Assembly (NCBI RefSeq): GCF_000317285.1
Contig: NZ_AJLN01000081.1
Location: 1-64,000 of the forward strand
Source: Chlorogloeopsis fritschii PCC 6912
GTDB lineage: Bacteria; Cyanobacteriota; Cyanobacteriia; Cyanobacteriales; Nostocaceae
Length of the DNA: 64,000 bases
Direction of reading: 5' to 3'
The notes under the pieces are model-generated. The model had not been told where the DNA came from, made no database searches, and saw only the letters and a program-made list of their open reading frames with translations. A program made the position numbers and the translations under genes. The stretch's first letter is position 1. Each line of letters opens with the position of its first letter. This document shows positions 61,650-64,000 of this stretch, piece after piece.

Positions 61650-62078
61650 ATGAATGTTGAAATTTTCAATCAGTTTCCTTGGACGCCTGTCGTTTTACTG
61701 TGGCTTTCTTACGCTTTCTTAGGATGGTATCTATCTGTTCACCACATTATTTGGGTTGTGGGAATATTGGTAGTAGGTTTAGTCCTTACAGTCGTTGGAC
61801 AGAGCTTATCTTGGTTAGACCGTTTAATTAGATATGGTTCTCAAATCTTGATAATAGTGTTATGTTTAAGTGCATCAGTTGCTTTAGTAGCAACTTGGTC
61901 GCTATTTTTTACGTTTGTTCTGACACCATTAGCAACTACAGTTTTAGCTGAAATTGAATTACGCTTCGCTGGCTTTAGTAAACGTGATGCACTGTTGTTA
62001 TTAAGTTTGATTGCTGCATTTGGTTTGGGAACAGGCGAAACAATAGATTTATTTTTCTTGCCTAGTGGCAGATATTAA
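61650..62078 (+). CDS. Small multi-pass membrane protein of unknown function
   Basis: A 142-residue hydrophobic protein with four predicted helices (about 10-28, 32-52, 60-95 and 115-135) and few charged residues; the last ten residues (IDLFFLPSGRY) leave the membrane. No enzyme motif is visible. It resembles small conserved cyanobacterial membrane proteins seen near transporters and redox genes, but I cannot name a family. It is divergent from sqr and convergent with the DUF3267 gene. Confidence 0.65.
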   Translation: MNVEIFNQFPWTPVVLLWLSYAFLGWYLSVHHIIWVVGILVVGLVLTVVGQSLSWLDRLIRYGSQILIIVLCLSASVALVATWSLFFTFVLTPLATTVLAEIELRFAGFSKRDALLLLSLIAAFGLGTGETIDLFFLPSGRY

Positions 62079-62127
62079 TTGCTCAATCAAATTGTGAAAT
62101 TATTTAACTGGTGAACTTCTCAAAACT

Positions 62128-63027
62128 TTAATTTGTTGATTTACTTCGAGAAAATACCTGTACTAAAACACCCAAAATTCCAATTCCAGCAGCTATCAGT
62201 AGTAGAGATACTAAGTTGAAAGTCAGCCCAAATCCTGTTGCGTCATTTTGCCAGCGAATCAGCCAAAAAGCATCTGTACCTAGCACAAACGAAGGTACCT
62301 GCAAAATATTAAAAATGAGGGGCAGCAAAAAACTACCTACCAAAAACACCATTAAGACTATTAAGGTAGTGTTACCCCAAACCCCCAAAACCGAACGAGT
62401 TTTGTCAAAAGAAGTTTTAAAAGGTAGGGAACGAGGATCGAGAGCGGGAGGAGTATAAATTGCCATGCCTGCACGGCGATCTTCTACTTGAATTGATTTA
62501 GGGCAACGCAAAAGCAGTGTAGCCATCCAGATATCACCACTTGCACCAGAAGTATTAATTACTAATACCCAAACCAGCCAAGTAGCTTGGGGAAAGACTG
62601 CCAGCAATACCAAACAAACCAAGTCAATCACTACCAAGGGAGCAAGCCCAATTGTGACAAAGGCGTTGCGAGAAAATATATCTCCTGGTGATGTGGCGTA
62701 AGCATAGGGAAAGAAATATTTAACTTTGATCCCATAACGGGGCGAGCCGCCAAAAGCACGAAAAGCCAACCCATGTATTAATTCGTGAATGACGAGTGTA
62801 CCAACGAAAATCACAACAAAAGCTAGAAATGTCAGAACTCCAGCCCAAGATTGGGAAGATGTTTGCCAAGAGAATGACCACGGTTGCCCGTGAATTACTT
62901 GATACAATCTACTCACACCTGCCAAAGTTACGAAAAACAATAGGATACTCAAACTTGTCCAACGCAGAGCCAACTCAGGCGTGATGCGGAAAATATATGT
63001 TGGTTCTTTACTCGTCAATGTTGTCAT
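62128..63027 (-). CDS. DUF3267 membrane metalloprotease-like protein
   Basis: A 299-residue integral membrane protein from the ATG at 63027 (the frame opens 15 codons earlier, inside the upstream gene). VIHELIHGLAFRAFGGSPRY contains the HExxH zinc motif (H-E-L-I-H) in a membrane helix, typical of DUF3267, a relative of site-2 proteases. Four to five helices follow, and the tail ends near residue 299. It starts 2 bp after the stop of the M50-CBS protease gene, so the two are cotranscribed and may act together in intramembrane proteolysis. The substrate is unknown. Confidence 0.85.
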   Translation of the reverse strand: MTTLTSKEPTYIFRITPELALRWTSLSILLFFVTLAGVSRLYQVIHGQPWSFSWQTSSQSWAGVLTFLAFVVIFVGTLVIHELIHGLAFRAFGGSPRYGIKVKYFFPYAYATSPGDIFSRNAFVTIGLAPLVVIDLVCLVLLAVFPQATWLVWVLVINTSGASGDIWMATLLLRCPKSIQVEDRRAGMAIYTPPALDPRSLPFKTSFDKTRSVLGVWGNTTLIVLMVFLVGSFLLPLIFNILQVPSFVLGTDAFWLIRWQNDATGFGLTFNLVSLLLIAAGIGILGVLVQVFSRSKSTN

Positions 63028-63029
63028 GA

Positions 63030-64000
63030 TTACGCCATTTCTTCGCCGATATCTCGCCTGCGCTGCAACCATCTAGCTATGTCGCCAGCGGTAATAATGC
63101 CTTGTAAAGAGCCATTTTTGGTAACTAACACTCTACGTAATTGCGACTCTTCCATTTTTTGCAGTACATTTGACATTTTTTCTTCAGGGCGAACACTAAC
63201 TCCATCCTCTATTGGTCTCATTGTCTCTCTTACGGTTTGGTAAGCCCATTGCTCGCGGGGAATATCTTTGACTCGATTTAAGGTAATAATCCCGACAACA
63301 CGATCGCCTTCAGCAACGGGGAAACCGTGGTAGCGTCGATGCATAAAATATTCATCTACCAGTTGTTGCAAGCTTAAGTTAGGAGTTACGGTTTCTGGAT
63401 AGGGAGTCATCAATTCCCGTGCTGGTACTCCTTCTAAAGTGCTGCGAATTAATAGATCCTGGTAACTTGCTTCTGCGGCACTTGCGAGAAACCAACCAAT
63501 GAAGATTAACCACAATCCATTGATAACAAAACCGCCAAACAACTGAAGCAAGCCCAAAGCAATAATGGCGTAACCCAAGAGTTTGCCACCAATGGTAGCA
63601 ATGCGTGTAGCTTTCTTGTAGTTACCTGTTATTTTCCAAGCGATCGCTCGAAATACCCGACCGCCATCTAAGGGAAAACCAGGCAAAATATTAAAAATAG
63701 CCAACATTAAATTGATTGTTGCCAAATAAGCAGTTACACCGTTGACTGCTACAGCCCAACCAACATTTCTGCCAACCCACCAGAGAAACCCACACAACAG
63801 TGCGATCGCTAAACTAGTTAAAGGCCCTATCCCCGCAATTTGAAACTCATCACCAGGAGTTTCAGCTTCCATACGAGTACGAGAGACACCACCAAAAATA
63901 AATAAAGTAATTCCTTCTACAGGAATTCCTTTTGCTCTTGCCAACAGAGAATGAGAAAGCTCATGGGCTAGTAGCGATACGAAAAATAGCAGCGTTCCTA
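63030..64000 (-). CDS. Site-2-type (M50) intramembrane metalloprotease with CBS pair, 5' end outside window
   Basis: The gene enters from the right edge, and the visible part encodes about 320 residues. The HELSH zinc motif (63951-63965) is followed by a helix, the IFNILPGFPLDGGRVFRAIA segment with the third metal ligand (N-x2-P-x2-P-L-D-G-G), further helices to about residue 160, and a C-terminal CBS domain pair (ELMTPYPETVTPNLSLQQLV, MRPIEDGVSVRPEEKMSNVL). These proteases cut transmembrane regulators; the CBS pair probably senses adenine nucleotides. Only the first helix or so is missing. The frame is open to position 64000. Confidence 0.92.
   Translation of the reverse strand, partial: GTLLFFVSLLAHELSHSLLARAKGIPVEGITLFIFGGVSRTRMEAETPGDEFQIAGIGPLTSLAIALLCGFLWWVGRNVGWAVAVNGVTAYLATINLMLAIFNILPGFPLDGGRVFRAIAWKITGNYKKATRIATIGGKLLGYAIIALGLLQLFGGFVINGLWLIFIGWFLASAAEASYQDLLIRSTLEGVPARELMTPYPETVTPNLSLQQLVDEYFMHRRYHGFPVAEGDRVVGIITLNRVKDIPREQWAYQTVRETMRPIEDGVSVRPEEKMSNVLQKMEESQLRRVLVTKNGSLQGIITAGDIARWLQRRRDIGEEMA

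Overview
The window is cyanobacterial chromosome, most likely from a heterocystous (Nostocales-type) lineage. The evidence is the very frequent HIP1 octamer GCGATCGC, runs of 7-bp short tandem repeats between and even inside genes, many dispersed hairpin elements, and marker genes: ycf35, ycf46, sqdB/sqdX, an NDH-1 chain 4 gene, a CrtH-type carotenoid isomerase, DUF3611, and tandem GAF photosensor-like domains. No rRNA, tRNA, CRISPR array or intact transposase was recognised.

Positions 1-12.6 kb look accessory. First comes a phosphonate gene set: a nucleotidyltransferase; PEP mutase fused to a nucleotidyltransferase-like domain; phosphonopyruvate decarboxylase; and 2-aminoethylphosphonate (AEP) transaminase. 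Together they should convert PEP to phosphonopyruvate, phosphonoacetaldehyde and AEP, and probably on to CMP-AEP for attachment to a lipid or glycan. A retropepsin-like gene, an orphan antitoxin-like gene, a hairpin repeat and a 21-bp minisatellite are interspersed. After a frameshifted unknown gene comes a DNA phosphorothioation set: dndB, divergent from dndC-dndD. No dndE, dndA or dndFGH is present nearby.

From 12.7 to 25.4 kb the genes are mostly housekeeping: ndhD, thrB, a tyrosine-phosphatase pseudogene that has lost its catalytic core, VOC and MerR genes, ycf35/ycf46, the sulfolipid pair sqdB-sqdX with a small overlapping membrane-peptide ORF, and purC. From 25.7 to 32.5 kb is an outer-membrane block: an Omp85/BamA homologue followed by lpxC-fabZ-lpxA-lpxB. 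A C5-cytosine methyltransferase follows, and its coding sequence contains intergenic-type repeats.

From 34 to 48 kb lie a membrane-anchored tandem-GAF sensor whose second GAF keeps both cysteine motifs of DXCF cyanobacteriochromes, a SAM methyltransferase, an RNA-repair group (rtcB, a COG0523 GTPase, archease), a polar amino-acid ABC transporter with fused binding protein and permease, a GAF protein, rfbB, and a photolyase/cryptochrome-like gene. From 48 to 64 kb lie a ferredoxin-MBL fusion, DUF3611, YggT, upp, crtH, an RRM protein, a fatty acid hydroxylase, purT, a pentapeptide-repeat protein, a TenA homologue, sulfide:quinone oxidoreductase, and a DUF3267/site-2-protease pair cut by the window edge. 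Between upp and crtH a well-formed promoter and a Rho-independent terminator frame a candidate small RNA of about 70 nt.
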